From NCBI GenBank assembly GCA_900323505.1, contig OOIN01000021.1, positions 186,001 through 250,000 of the forward strand: 64,000 nucleotides of DNA. The letters run 5' to 3'. The DNA comes from Ustilago trichophora. Lineage: Eukaryota; Basidiomycota; Ustilaginomycetes; Ustilaginales; Ustilaginaceae. The translations under genes and the position numbers were made by a program. Of the stretch, positions 22,596-34,600 are shown in pieces. Each line of letters starts with the position of its first letter. Position 1 is the first letter of the stretch. The notes beneath the pieces are model-generated. The model saw nothing but the letters and a program-made list of their open reading frames with translations, searched no databases and was not told the origin of the DNA.

Positions 22596-23024
22596 CTCAG
22601 CTCTTTTGTTCCTCTTCTGCGAAATGTACTTGTATGACAATCTCGAGATTTGCTTCTGACGCAAGGAAGGAGGATCTGTCTTCATAAAGAGACAGTGTGC
22701 GGCTGAGTGATCAAAGAGGCTCTACTGTGACTTGAGGTCTTATCATTTAGCGCAAGCATCTGCCAGAAGCCGAATGAAGCCTGACTTCTGACTTTCGCCA
22801 AGCAAAGTAGCGGGATAAGCGGATACTGTCAAGCAAGGGTCTCACGCTATGCAGCCAGCGAACCACAAAAAGGGGAGGCGCCACAGCCTTGGTTGGGAAG
22901 CCCGTTGCGTGCTCAATTCCACGCACAGCTTTGGCGCGCGCTGGGTTGAAATTAAGCATCTTCAAATTAGCAGGCTCCTGACCAGTGTTCGCGGGCCTCG
23001 AACTGAGCCATGCAGAAAAAAGCC

Positions 23025-23031
23025 ATAAATA
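23025..23031 (+). promoter_or_regulatory. Possible core promoter (ATAAATA plus pyrimidine block)
   Basis: ATAAATA is followed by a C/T-rich stretch at 23034-23090 in a region with no gene downstream in that orientation. The arrangement is that of a Pol II core promoter, or an LTR U3/R boundary. No transcript evidence is available. Confidence 0.3.
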
Positions 23032-23270
23032 CCAGCCCCTCCCGTCCCACTTTTCCCTTCTTCCCTCCATCCCTCTCACCAGTTAGACCTCACAGGATAA
23101 GGGACCCAGGCAGAGGTACCCAGAGAGGTGGGGGAGGGGTCCGGTCAGGTCACGACGGAACGTGGACGCTGGTCGTTAAGACGTGGCAGGCATCGCAGCT
23201 TGCGGGGTAGAAGTCCCCAAAGTCAAGTCCCGCAAAGGGCAAGGTTGCGCTGGCGGTTTACAACACCGAG

Positions 23271-23470
23271 CGCAGTACAGAAGTCCCCCGGACGGTTCCG
23301 GATGAGGACGGAATAGCAGACGTGCCCAGTATGGGACGTCAAAGTAAGGTGGATGGCTTGGTAGCCTCCACGCAGTAGCAGTCCCCCGGAGCGGCTCCGG
23401 TTGTGGACCGAGTAAATGGCGTGTCCACGTTTGGGCGTCATAGTACCGTGGGCGGGTTGTGCCCCCCATG
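23271..23470. repeat. Two diverged tandem units of about 100 bp
   Basis: Unit 1 (23271-23370) and unit 2 (23371-23470) both begin CGCAGTA and share the words AGTCCCCCGGA, GGCTCCGG or GGTTCCGG, GACG/GGCGTC and GTGGGCGG-like ends, with many substitutions between them. A third, weaker copy may precede unit 1 from about 23198 (GCAGCTTGCGGGGTAGAAGTCCCC). On the minus strand the units translate to parallel peptides of about 33 residues (Y-Y/F-D ... W-x-R-x-L ... P-x-PEP ... G). Confidence 0.65.
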
Positions 23471-24297
23471 AAGAGCATCTCATCGACGTTTCGATGGGGT
23501 ACGGGGCGTGGTTCGTGACCACGTCATATATGAATTCCTCCGCCTTTAGGAGGTTGAGCGTGGATCTTGTGGATCCATTTGCAACACGCGCCAAGTGTCG
23601 GTCCGTGGTTTATCAAGGAGCCCCGACTTAGTCGTGGGCTAGGTGACGTTTCCCCCTCGCAAGCCCTACGACCCTCATCAAGGATACCTTTCTTCACGAT
23701 CACCCTCGGTGGGAATCAAGGCACGTTGGTCGGTACGACGCGCGGTGCGTCCGGCCTTTTTGCGAATCTGGTCTCAGACGACGGGTGAATGCCCACATAC
23801 GAAGGATATCTTTTCTCGATGGAGGTCTTCAAGACTTGCAGCAGGTACCTCTGACGTGACACAGACGAATCCTGTTCTTGAGAAGACGCTTCTCGCTTCT
23901 CCCCGCGCCCCGTCTTTGTCAACCTGTGACGAGCGGAGCAAGTAGTGTCCTTTTCGACGTTGCCGAATGTCATGAAAGTCAAAATCAATGCTCTCTGTGT
24001 GTCGTTGTGAGTTTCTTTGCTGAATATCGTGGGTGCTGAGTACGTTGGACCCGTTCCATGCTGCGTCGCTGAAGATCCGACGAGGAGCAGTCTTCTGTTG
24101 CAAGCAATTCAGCGTAGGCTCGTGTTCTCAGCTTCGTGTTCGTTCGCAGCATGCCGTACAGATTCACAGACGTATCAACAATCCAAGACATGCAAAGCAA
24201 CGAGTGCTCATGTTGAGTGTAGTAATGTACAAGAGAGTGGAATTGGGCTTGTCGCCCGAATCATGCGTCTTCGATGAATACCGTGTCGAGATGGCGT

Positions 24298-25106
24298 TTA
24301 GCGCTTGGCCTGCGAGGCAGCCTCTGTTGACGTAGATCGATGCAGAGTAATGATGAGGATCTTTTGAGTGGTCAGTAAAGTACAACTCCTTAGGAGTGAT
24401 GCAGGCGGACTGTCAGAATCCGGTGTTGGATCGTAACTCACCTCTCCTTGTTGCGTCTTCGAGCAGTTGTGTGTCGACCGCGGCAGCGGGAATGTGGACG
24501 TATCGGACTACTGAGCCTCGGATAAATGCCGACTTGACAGCCATCTGCGTGCAGCGAGGAAAATAAAGTGATGAAAAGGGAGAGTTGGCGTCAGCAATGT
24601 CTTCGTAGCTGGTGCAAGAGGTATCGTCGGACGACAAAGGTTGGGATGGTCGCTCACCATGTGTGGATGTTTCGCCTCGTCCAAGACGCGAATGTTGTCG
24701 ATCTTGAAGTTCAAGAATCTGCATCGTTCAGTCGGAGAAGACATTATAGCATGATAACATATTGTCGGATGGATACCAGGTTGTTGGTTATGAGCGTTAT
24801 GATGCGTCGCAGAACGGGAAGGCAAGGGTGATCAGTATGCGGGTCTTATGGCGCTCGAAGCGTGATGGGATGGGGACTCACTGGTCAACGCTCTTGAGGG
24901 TGCCCTGGATAGCGAGGTCGTTCTTGAGCTCGATGGTGACTTGTTGCCCTGTGAGGGTCTTGAATGCCGAGAAGATGAGCTGCAATGCACAAGGAAGCAG
25001 TGGAGGGGAGGGTCGCAAGTTGTCCAGGCGTGTCAGTCGTCCGTGCCAGCTTTTACAATTCCCTACTTCATAAACTGTATCATCTTGTGTCGTCTGTACC
25101 TACCAT
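24298..25106 (-). CDS. lsm2: U6 snRNP / mRNA-decay Sm-like protein LSm2
   Basis: Five exons on the minus strand: 25104-25106 (ATG only), 24882-24979, 24658-24718, 24442-24544 and 24298-24323, total 96 residues, the family size. Introns of 124, 163, 113 and 118 nt all start GT(A/G)(A/G)G and end CAG. The spliced protein reads M-LIFSAFKTLTGQQV, ELKNDLAIQGTLKSVDQFLN (Sm1), FKIDNIRV, KHPHMMAVKSAFIRGSVVRY (Sm2: IRGSVVRYV) and VDTQLLEDATRREAASQAKR. Each junction agrees with the LSm2 alignment, so the model is firm even though no single frame is longer than about 40 codons. LSm2 is in the LSm2-8 ring on U6 snRNA and the LSm1-7 ring in mRNA decay. Divergent from the WRS gene. Confidence 0.93.
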
Positions 25107-25433
25107 CTTGCTGAAACTGTGTTGATGGGTATCGGTGAGTTGAACGTGTGAGAGCGAGGATGTCGAGCAGCTTGATGTGTAATGCGAATTGGCATATGCG
25201 CAAGGCTGCTACTAAGATACTACTGTACTACTGCTCCACTCAAGTGTTGAGAGTATGGGCTCACGTGACGCGCATGGCTGATTTTTGAAGCTGAGCTCAA
25301 CTGCCGAGACCCTCTTTTTGGCTGTTCTTCCGAGTCAAACGCACACTCCACGCAGGCTCGCACGCTGTGTGCACTTTGACTCGACATCTTGTTTCTTTCC
25401 TAGCATCATCCATACCCCACCTCCTTCCTCAAT
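25107..25433. promoter_or_regulatory. Shared divergent promoter of lsm2 and WRS1
   Basis: Only 327 bp separate the two translation starts, so both promoters must lie here. It includes a TACTGTA heptamer at 25221-25227 flanked by CTAC repeats (TACTAC...TACTGTACTACTG) and a CACGTGA word near 25263. Joint regulation of two general RNA/translation genes is inferred from layout only. Confidence 0.6.
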
Positions 25434-26756
25434 ATGACAACCGAGCAGATCACACAGGGCGTCGCCAATGCCTCGCTCGAGGCCTCCGTTGCCGCTGCTA
25501 CCGAGCAAAAGGTCACCCCCTGGGATGTCGAAGGTGCCACCGTCGACGGCCAGCAGGTTGCCATCGACTACGACAAGCTCGTCAAGGAATTCGGTACCCG
25601 CAAGATCGACCCTGAGCTGCTGGCACGATTTGAGAAGCTGACAGGATGGAAGCCACACCCTCTTCTGCGTCGCGGAAGCTTCTTCTCGCACCGTGAGCTC
25701 GACAAGATCCTCGACCGGTACGAGCAGGGCAAGCCCTTCTACCTCTACACTGGCCGTGGACCCAGTTCCGACTCGATGCATTTGGGACACTTGATCCCTT
25801 TCCTCTTCACCAAATGGCTCCAGGACGTCTTTGACTGCCCATTGGTCATCCAGCTCACCGACGACGAAAAGTTCCTCTTCAAGCCGGCGCTCAAGATCGA
25901 GCAGGTCAAAGACTTTGCCTTCAAGAACGCCCGCGATATCATCGCATGCGGATTCAAGCTCGAAAAGACCTTTATCTTCTCCAACCTCGACTATGTCGGT
26001 GGTGCCTTCTACGCCAACATTGTCCGCATCTCGCGCATGATCACCATCAACCAGTCCAAGGGAACCTTTGGTTTCACCGACTCGGACAGCGTCGGTAAAG
26101 CTCACTTCGTCTCGATCCAAGCCGCTCCTTCGTTCTCCAACTCGTTCCCGCAGATCTTTGGCGAGAAGCACGATATCCCTTGCTTGATCCCCTGCGCCAT
26201 CGACCAGGACCCTTACTTCCGTCAGACACGCGATGTAGCTTCCCGCTTGAAGTACCCCAAGCCATGCCTGATCCACTCCAAGTTCTTCCCCGCGCTGCAG
26301 GGCAGTCAGACCAAGATGAGCGCCTCCAACGAGAACAGCAGTATCTTCATGCACGACACCCCCAACCAGATCAAGAACAAGATCAACAAGCACGCCTTCT
26401 CCGGCGGCCAAGAAACCGCCGAGGAGCAGCGCAGGCTCGGAGGCAACCCAGACGTCGACGTCGCCTTCCAGTACCTCACCTTCTTCTTGGATGACGACGA
26501 GGAGATCGAGCAGATCGCAAAGGACTACAGGAGCGGTGCCCTGCTGACGGGCGAGTTGAAGAAAAAGTGCATCACGGTGCTGCAAAAAGTGGTGAGCAAC
26601 TTCCAGGAGAAGAAGGCCGCCGTCACAGATGACAGGGTTAGGGAGTTTATGAACAAGGACAGGAAGATCGACCCTACCATGCCTGCTCCTGGGTCGACGG
26701 CAGCGTCGCAGCAAGAGCTGTCCAAGGATACTGTGGTCGCTTCGACATCGTCGTAG
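25434..26756 (+). CDS. WRS1: Cytosolic tryptophanyl-tRNA synthetase
   Basis: 440 residues, one exon, ATG at 25434. Charges tRNA-Trp with tryptophan. Class I synthetase motifs are clear: [12 protein letters not shown] at 111-122 (HIGH equivalent HLGH), the eukaryotic [14 protein letters not shown] block, [14 protein letters not shown], and KMSAS at 294-298. The N-terminal extension with VTPWDVEG and [17 protein letters not shown] is that of the eukaryotic cytosolic enzyme, without a mitochondrial targeting signal. The C-terminus ends DPTMPAPGS plus a short Ser/Thr tail. Length is close to yeast Wrs1 (432). Confidence 0.97.
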   Translation: MTTEQITQGVANASLEASVAAATEQKVTPWDVEGATVDGQQVAIDYDKLVKEFGTRKIDPELLARFEKLTGWKPHPLLRRGSFFSHRELDKILDRYEQGKPFYLYTGRGPSSDSMHLGHLIPFLFTKWLQDVFDCPLVIQLTDDEKFLFKPALKIEQVKDFAFKNARDIIACGFKLEKTFIFSNLDYVGGAFYANIVRISRMITINQSKGTFGFTDSDSVGKAHFVSIQAAPSFSNSFPQIFGEKHDIPCLIPCAIDQDPYFRQTRDVASRLKYPKPCLIHSKFFPALQGSQTKMSASNENSSIFMHDTPNQIKNKINKHAFSGGQETAEEQRRLGGNPDVDVAFQYLTFFLDDDEEIEQIAKDYRSGALLTGELKKKCITVLQKVVSNFQEKKAAVTDDRVREFMNKDRKIDPTMPAPGSTAASQQELSKDTVVASTSS

Positions 26757-28318
26757 AGTCTTTGCTTTGTCTTTATGGATTGATTCTACTTCTTTTCCGG
26801 TCGCCGCAATCCAAAAATCATGCCGGCTTGTCGTGCAGCCTGTGAGTTGCTAGTCGATGCCCGCGTTTGGTGAGAGATGAGAGGAGTAGGACAACTTTTA
26901 CTTGTGGAAAAAAAAAAAAATCGATCAAAAAAGTTGGTACCAAAAATCCGACCAAAATTCTTCATTTCGGTATGTGAGACCGCGACCTCTTACATGGTGA
27001 CTGGAAGCGTTCGCACGGACGCCCATCAACTGGATTAAGAGGCTTTCCGTTGGACTGGCTGGGCTGCGGGAAGATGTGGCGTGGAATGCGGGTTCTCTGT
27101 CGCCCAGAACTCCGAAGCGAAGTATGACTTCTCTCATTTGGCAGCAATTCGCTTCTACCCGTTTCGCCCTTTTTTGATCGCCGTTGCTTAGGCTTTCAAC
27201 ACACATGGCGCGCAGCATGAGCGACCACTGGGCTCGCCTCTTCTTGTCGCTCCGAGAGTGGCGACGTGATGAGTCGAAGGGGTTGGGCGGGGAATTCGGT
27301 TGCTGCCCTGTTGAAGCCGTCGGATTTGTTGTTCACCGACGAGTGAGCCTATTAGAGAGCGGTTCTTTCCGTCGAGTCCCGATGGGAGCTCTAGCGTGGG
27401 GTACAGGTGCGAAGGACAAGGAGAGACGCCGAACTAGCGGGCATTGACTAGCATAGGCGAGCTCTGAGGCTAACAGGTACCAATCAACACCTCGCACCGG
27501 CCATGAAAAGGTCATTTGTTCATTGGACAGAAAGAGCCCGCCACCAATCATCAACCGGCAGGCAAGGTTGGAGAAACAATCTGCATCGCTAAGGAGGAGC
27601 AGAACCCGCAAGCGACGCCCACAATCATGTGGAATTGCGCTGGTTTGCTCGCAAACACATACATTTAACTTCTGTCTGTCTGTGCGCGGAGAGAGAAGGG
27701 TCTGGAGCACGCGGCCAAAGTTTAATTTTGTCTAGTTAGAGCAAGCACACTTTTGGCAAGAGTACCACAGGTCAACCCAACCCGTCTGGCTCGGCAATAG
27801 GCAAGATAGGGTTAAATCAAGCTTGAGCGGTGGCGTCTGTTTGGCCACGCCACGCCGTCTTCATGGTGTCTCGCGGCTGCAATAATGTGTTCTGACGTTG
27901 ATTCGGCCTGCTTTGAGCCGTGCACAGAATCGGCAAGACTGTCACAACTTTCAACACTCGAGCAAAAGTGATTCGGTGTACGATGCTCTTTCAGACGGAG
28001 AGCGTGATCGACTTCACCGCTTCTGTGGCCAAAGCCGGTCCTGGGCGGGGGTTGCGATCGGATGTCACGGTGGACAATCAATTTTTGATTGCCAATCGCT
28101 CTCGTGACATCAAGGCAGCAAAAGCACATGAAGAGCGGGGGCGGTTCGGGAACAGGAATCAGGAGGGAACCAGAAAAATTCAAGCAGATGTGCATCAAAA
28201 TGGAGGTTTTTGATTGAGTCAGAGATAAGCGATATCAGCGGAGCTCGAAATGGTTGCTCGATTGTTACTAGCTGCAGAGAAACAGATTGCCTTCACCGCA
28301 CCGCAGGCAACTACAGTG

Positions 28319-28361
28319 TACTGTACAGGGTACTGTAACAGTGGTGCAATGCTCTACTGTA
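28319..28361. promoter_or_regulatory. Cluster of three TACTGTA heptamers
   Basis: TACTGTA occurs at 28319-28325, 28331-28337 and 28355-28361, with CTACAGTG and AACAGTGG half-copies around them. This is the densest occurrence of a word over-represented across the spacers of this window. Role unknown. Confidence 0.5.
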
Positions 28362-30548
28362 GTGCGCACAGACTGTATGGCGGAGTGCATCTTTGTCAAC
28401 TGGGTTTGGTCGTGCACGGTCCTCTTCTGCGTGAGAACGTTCGGGAAGCAGATTTGGCTGACCTCGCCTTTACTACAAAGCTCTAAATGTCACCAAGGAG
28501 ATCGGGATCGTGTCAAGATCTCGCCTGCTGTCAGAATGCGCGCGGACAGATCCCGCTGCTGATGATGAGCGGCTTGACCGGCAAGGGCTCGTCAAAGGCC
28601 TAGCTGACAAGTGATGCTTGCCAGTAAGCACACGGCAACGTTGGTGTCTGTGTGTGTGAGAGGGTGTGAGGTGACAACGGATCAAACAAGGTCGGCATTC
28701 CGAAGAGGGTCGCAGATTCTTGGGTCGAATTACGATTTTAAGCTTGCCACACACATTTACAAGCTTTAGCGGGACGGGCTGGCGGACGCAAAGACAGGGG
28801 GAACCAAAAAAAAAAAAGAAAAAAAAAATCCTGTGAAAATCGCATGTGAGCATTGTCCTACTGTACCCTCGTCAACAGAGAGAGAGCGTGCGTGCGTGTG
28901 TGTGAGCCTCGGCCTGACTTGTCTTTTTTCTTTTGTCACACGAGGGTTTGAAGCCCCGCCGTGTCTTGAACGGTCAGAGCGCTTTTGCTTGTCCAACGGG
29001 TCGAGGCGAAAATGAGCAATTGAGATGATTGTGCAAGGCTGCAACTACGAGCAGCCGATCGGTCAGCTTTGCCGGGTCAGCAGCCAGTACATTGTGCAAC
29101 GCTCCGGTCATAAAGCGGTACGGACAACAATAAAAGCCCGTAGTTGAGCGAGGTGCACTGCATTGGTAATGTGCGGTGGTTGTGTGGCGGGGCAGCAGTA
29201 GCATTGTAGCAGCAGCAGCATTTTTTTTGGTCGTTCGCGTTCAAGCAAGAGCAAGCAGCAGGTGAAACATGCATACATGTTCAAATGTGAACGAGTGGTT
29301 CACAACAAACACCACGAATGCACCAAAAAAAGAGAACCGCTGCTGCCGGCCATCTCGTACATTGTGCTAGGCTGTTGTCGCGATTGTCCACGCTGTCCTC
29401 TGTGGGGGAGGCGCCCACACAGAACAATCGGGTTCGATAGGAGAAGGTAGGTCACAAGATACACAGCTTGATAACGTCGGCAGAACTTGGAAAGCCTTGT
29501 TGTGTGTGCATCGCACTGCAAAATGATGTCCATTCGCCTTGGCTTGCAAGCCAAGTGAGAGCTAGGTGGAAAAAAAAGAAAAAGAAAATGCATTTTGTTC
29601 AGAGGCTGCAGGTTGGGTCGTGTGTCATCGGTCGGTTCTGTTTCGGTTGCAAACCGCAGAGAAATTAAAGCAGGTGCAGGGTGGCTACCTCTCTCGTCGG
29701 AAATCCCGCTCTTGTCGAGAGCCATAGCAAAATTGGTACAGAAAAACAAGAACACCACAAGCACACACGACCAAAAGACAAAATAATTAAGACTGCTAAT
29801 CAGCTGGAGATCAGTTGCTGGCCCTGCTGCTCGCTGCAATGCAATCAACTGCATCTACACGGAATATCAGTTGTACTGTAATTTCAATCAGCATGAGAGC
29901 CGCTCATGAAGGATACTTTGTTGGTCTGCCTCCTACTTCTGCACCTCGCAAGGAACGCCCGAGCGTACAGCATTTGCAACCTCTGCCGTATTCGTCCGAC
30001 ACGAGCGCTCTAGCTACGCTAAGTGGGGTCTCCACTACGGTTAGGAATGGCAAAGACTCTCGGAAAATTTGAAAAAAAAGAAAACATGCCATTCATGCTG
30101 GGCGAAAGGGTTTAGGAAAGTCAACAGTTGCCTCGAGCAAGTGCAACATGGCGCTGAGCAAGAAAGCAGCAATTAGCAGCAAAGCTTTTCGTGTGTAGGA
30201 CGTGTCAGAAAGCTCTGTCTCGGGTTTCTCCCAGAACGCAGAGAAGGCGAGAAAAAGCAGCGATTCATCCCGATTTTTTTTACTTTTTTTTTTTTTTTCC
30301 TTGTTTTCCTTTTTAACACAATTTTAAGGACGAGAGAGGGCTGATGCCGCTGATCTTGATCCACAATGAACCGATTGCCGTGTAAATGTTTATTTATATT
30401 GTAATTTGTGCTTGTCTCTGCCTGTTCGCATTGCACGACCAATTTCTTTTTTAAACATGGAAATAGTCAATGCAGTGTCTCTGATTCGACTGGTTCGACT
30501 GGCTGCATCCCCGCCCTGTGTCTGTGTGTTGTGCATTTCCAATTTCAA

Positions 30549-30571
30549 CACACACACACACACACACACAC
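30549..30571. repeat. (CA)n microsatellite
   Basis: About eleven CA units in intergenic DNA upstream of the SRPK gene. Confidence 0.95.
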
Positions 30572-31635
30572 CGGGCTTCACGCTCATTCGACTGCTCGCC
30601 TGCTTCACCTCGCGGCTGCTGCGCCTGAATCCTTTCTCTCGCGACTCTCCCTCTCTCTATCTCTCTCCACTCGTGCCAGCCTCTCGAACCGAAAAGCTCT
30701 TTTTGACTCATCCTACCTGGCTATCCTCTCTAATCTGGTGGCTCGGCTCTGCTCTGCTGTGCTCCTCTGCGCTGCAAAACCTTGCTTTCGCTCCGTTCCG
30801 CTCGACTCCGGTGTAGCATCTCTCGAGCTCCATCGATTGCGTCCGGCTCCTTGTGCGCCTCTCCACCCGACATCATCCTCGTTTCAGCCCACGATTCCCA
30901 TCCCAACCCAATCTACTGTCATCTCCGCAGCCACCGTCATCATCGGCATACTCTCGCCTTCAATCAACAACCACACCCGTCACAGAGACACTTCAACTTG
31001 TCACCTTCTCTGACCCGATCGGCAGGTCTCGATAGCAGTCTCGACAGCCCGACACTATCCTACCGTTGCACAGACGACTGAGCCTCGCCTTCGACCATTG
31101 CTGTGTTGATCCGCGCTCTCCTTCCCTGTCAGTCATCTGATACCGTCCACTAGGATTCGCATACCAGGACCTTCTTTTCATTAATCACACAGCGCTACTC
31201 CTACAGGCATCGATCTCAGCTCACACGGGTGGATTCCAAGCATTGCCACCAGTCCGTACCCCTTCTCTCTTCTACAGCAAGGAATCACCGGACCTCGTAG
31301 AAGCTCCGCACACACTCAACCTTAACGGCTTGGACAGCACCGACGATCTTGGTGGAACGCTTGGCACGAGCTTATTTGTTCACGGACGTCGTTCACGCAC
31401 TAGCACACTAGCGGGTCGAGCAAGTCGCGACCGAAGTTCCAACATATACGGACGGTCTTTCGCTTTCGCGCTTCGCTATCCAGCTCCATACTTTGTGAGC
31501 TGCTGGTCCAGTACATCGGTTTCGCACCACTAGGATTCGAGAGCGGAACGCTTGACTCTGGCGCCATCGATCCCGCACATCTAGGGCACGTCAAACCATT
31601 CACGCGTTGAGGGCTACATTCAAAGACACGCAAAC

Positions 31636-34600
31636 ATGTCGTCTGCAGGGTAAGTCTTTTGCTTGTATATACACATCCTGGCTATGCGCGCCCCTATTTC
31701 GGTTCCGCGGTATGAAGCGTCTTCATTAAGCTTCGGGACAGGGCCGATTCGGAGATGAGGCTCAAAAGCTTGGACTAGGACAAGTGGAGTTGGCCTGAGC
31801 GGATGCTCGGTAGTGTGACTTGGCAGAGGTGGTCTTCGCTTTCGGCTCTGGTCCGAGATTGCATCGGGCTTGCACGATATAGAGCACGCTTTTGTCGGCG
31901 ATCCGATTCTTGATTAGGCTTTCCAAACCTTGTCGTCGTCTTGGCACGCTCTCGCAGCACGTGTTGATGCCCTCTGCGCGAATGACTAAGTGCTGCGCTG
32001 GGGCATGAATACGCAGCTGCACAGCACGGCTGTCACGGGGCCAGAGTGTCGGTTCGTGCCTTTCACACTACTGGCCCTGGTTCTGTCGGCGATTTCGCCA
32101 GCAGGGAGATGAAGGAAACCAGGGTTCCGCATCAGTAGGACTCGCATCAAAAGTCTTTTCGCCGGTGCTCTGAGGGGCTGTCGCGTGGATCATGTCTCTG
32201 GTTCGCACCCTTTGAATCTTTCACGCTTTCCGCTCTGCCTCACTCTTGCCCTTGATATACCAGCATAGATCTCGCGCTGACATTTAACCAGTATCGCCTT
32301 TTCTCTCACGTCCACTGGCACGACCTCGACTATCTGTACCCACCGCAGCCCTTCCAACGACCACGGCGACAAAGCTTTCAGCAACGTCATTACATCCACC
32401 TGCACACCCGGCCCGTCTCCAGTCAACACACCTGGTGCCATCTCGGCATTACCGGTCCCAATGGCAGGAGGCCCACATCATCATCCTCCAGCCATGACCT
32501 CCAACTCGATCTCGATAGCAGGTGCCTCCCAAGACCAACATACACCAGGAAGTTACGGCCCATCCTCCATCAACGCATCCTCAGATATGGGTTCCGTCAT
32601 GACAGAAGACGAGGAAGATCTCGAAGACTATGGCAAGGGCGGCTACCACCCGGTCCACGTCGGAGACACTTTCTCTGACGGGCGGTATCTCATTGTCCGA
32701 AAGCTCGGTTGGGGACACTTCTCCACCGTCTGGCTTGCAAAAGACAACAAGATGAAGCGACACGTTGCTCTCAAGGTTGTCAAGAGCGCTCCTCACTACA
32801 CAGAAACCGCTTTGGACGAAATCAAGCTGCTCCAGCGACTCGTCTCCGCCAACCCCAACCACCCAGGCAGGCGTCACTGCGTCTCGCTTCTCGACCACTT
32901 CCGACACAAGGGGCCCAACGGCTCCCACGTCTGCATGGTGTTCGAAGTGCTCGGCGAGAATCTTCTTGGTCTCATCAAGCGATATCAGCACCGTGGTGTT
33001 CCTCCGCACATTGTCAAGCAGATTGCCAAACAGGTGCTGCTTGGTTTGGATTACATGCATCAAGAGTGTGGCATTATTCACACCGATCTCAAACCCGAAA
33101 ACGTGCTTATTTGCATCGATGACGTTGAGGCCGTGGTAGAGGCCGAGTTGCGGTCCAATCCGGCCGCAGTACCCACAAAGCTGGTCGGTGTTCCCCCAAG
33201 TCAGGGTCGAGGCGGCACTCAGACGCCAAAACGAGATGGTATCTTCATTACCGGTTCGCAACCTCTGCCAAGTCCCAGCAGCAGTCTTGGTTCAAGTCCC
33301 ATGTTTGACAAATGGGCCTTTGGCATGTCCAAGATCGACAAGCCAAGCGTCAGTGACAGCGAGAATGGCTTCAGAAGTGGCGCCAGCAGCGAGGCCGCTG
33401 GCTCCAAGGGTGGATCTCTTGCCAACAGCAAGGAGAGGGAAAAGTCCACCGAGATGATTGGCCACGGCCTTTCGCAACTTAGCACACAGGGTCCGGGCAG
33501 CTTGCCTGCTGACTCGTTTGGCAGCAGGATGACCACCAGCGCTCCCCAGCAAAAGGGACCTTCGTTGCTTTCGCTTGGAGCACCACGCCTCCCACAAGCA
33601 TCCGAGTCGGCAGCAGCGGCTTCGAGTTCTGCTCAGCAGCAAGAGGCGGCCGCAGAGCCCACTGACTCGCCTTCGCCCATGTCGATGGACTCGCCAAGCC
33701 CGACCAACCACCAAGAGCCTACACCCATGGATCAGGAGATGCATCAACCCGCACCCGCAGCAGGCGACCCCAACACGCTCCCTCCTCCTCCACCCTACGA
33801 TCCCAGCTCGTTGGAACGCATCACGGTCAAGATTGCCGACTTGGGTAACGCCTGTTGGGTCGACCACCACTTTACCAACGACATTCAAACACGGCAGTAC
33901 CGATGTCCCGAGGTCATCTTGGGCGCAAAGTGGGGTCCCAGCGCCGACATGTGGTCGGCAAGCTGCATGTTCTTTGAGCTCTTGACCGGTGACTACCTCT
34001 TTGACCCTGCGGCTGGCACCAAGTACAACAAGGATGATGACCACGTGGCCCAAATCATCGAGCTGCTCGGCGACTTCCCCAAGAGTCTTGCATTTGCTGG
34101 CAAGTACAGCGCCGACATTTTCAACCGACGCGGAGAGCTCCGTCACATCCACAAGCTCCGGTTCTGGCCACTAATCTCTGTTCTCCAGGAAAAGTACCTC
34201 ATGCCGTACAGCGAGGCCAACGAGTTGTCGTCCTTCTTGATGCCCATGCTCAGGTTGCATCCCGAGAAGCGAGCTGGTGCGAGAGAGTTGTTGGATCACA
34301 CCTGGATCGATGGAATCGTGGTGCAGGGCGAGATCGAACAAGCAATGAGGCAGGCCGGTATCGACGTGGATGCGTTGACCGCCGGAAGCCCTTCAGGACG
34401 ATCGCTCCCGCCTGGTTTGACACCGAGCGAAGCAGATGCCCTCAAACCCGTGGGGTCGGTATCGAGCAGTCCCGCGCCCCTTTCGTTGAGCATGCAAGGT
34501 CTCGAAGATGCCAAGCGTCGAGCAGCGCAGCACCAAGCTGAAGCCGCTGCTGCTCCCGGCCAGAATGGCACCGGCGCATCCAATTTGACCAGTGCGGCCT

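Larger units (their letters stand above)
22596..24297. other. 1.7-kb unassigned segment with diverged tandem repeats
   Basis: No protein family recognised on either strand. From about 23.02 kb the composition changes: a TATA-like ATAAATA, a pyrimidine-rich block, then G/C-rich DNA with two diverged 100-bp units. It could be a solo LTR, the remains of another retroelement, or a non-coding transcription unit. No terminal repeats or target-site duplication could be defined by eye. The final part (24.0-24.3 kb) is 3' flank of lsm2. Confidence 0.5.
26757..31635. other. Gene-free 4.9-kb spacer with microsatellites and a long leader
   Basis: No gene could be supported on either strand; all open frames are short, lack good starts or are low-complexity. 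It holds A tracts (26909-26921, 28806-28829), a T tract (30276-30299), a CA microsatellite (30549-30571), a CT-rich stretch (30635-30670) and five copies of the TAC(A/T)GTA heptamer, three of them within 43 bp at 28319-28361. The last 1 kb (about 30.6-31.6) is C/T/A-rich and probably the promoter and long 5' UTR of the downstream kinase gene. Confidence 0.6.

Noticed and set aside
29300..29854. 184-codon frame on the minus strand
   Set aside because: Contains A/T-tract-encoded runs and no recognisable features; probably random.
30679..30690. GGTTCGAG box-B-like word (minus strand) as tRNA gene
   Set aside because: No matching acceptor stem, A box or anticodon arm around it; similar words at 45116 and 46462 also fail.
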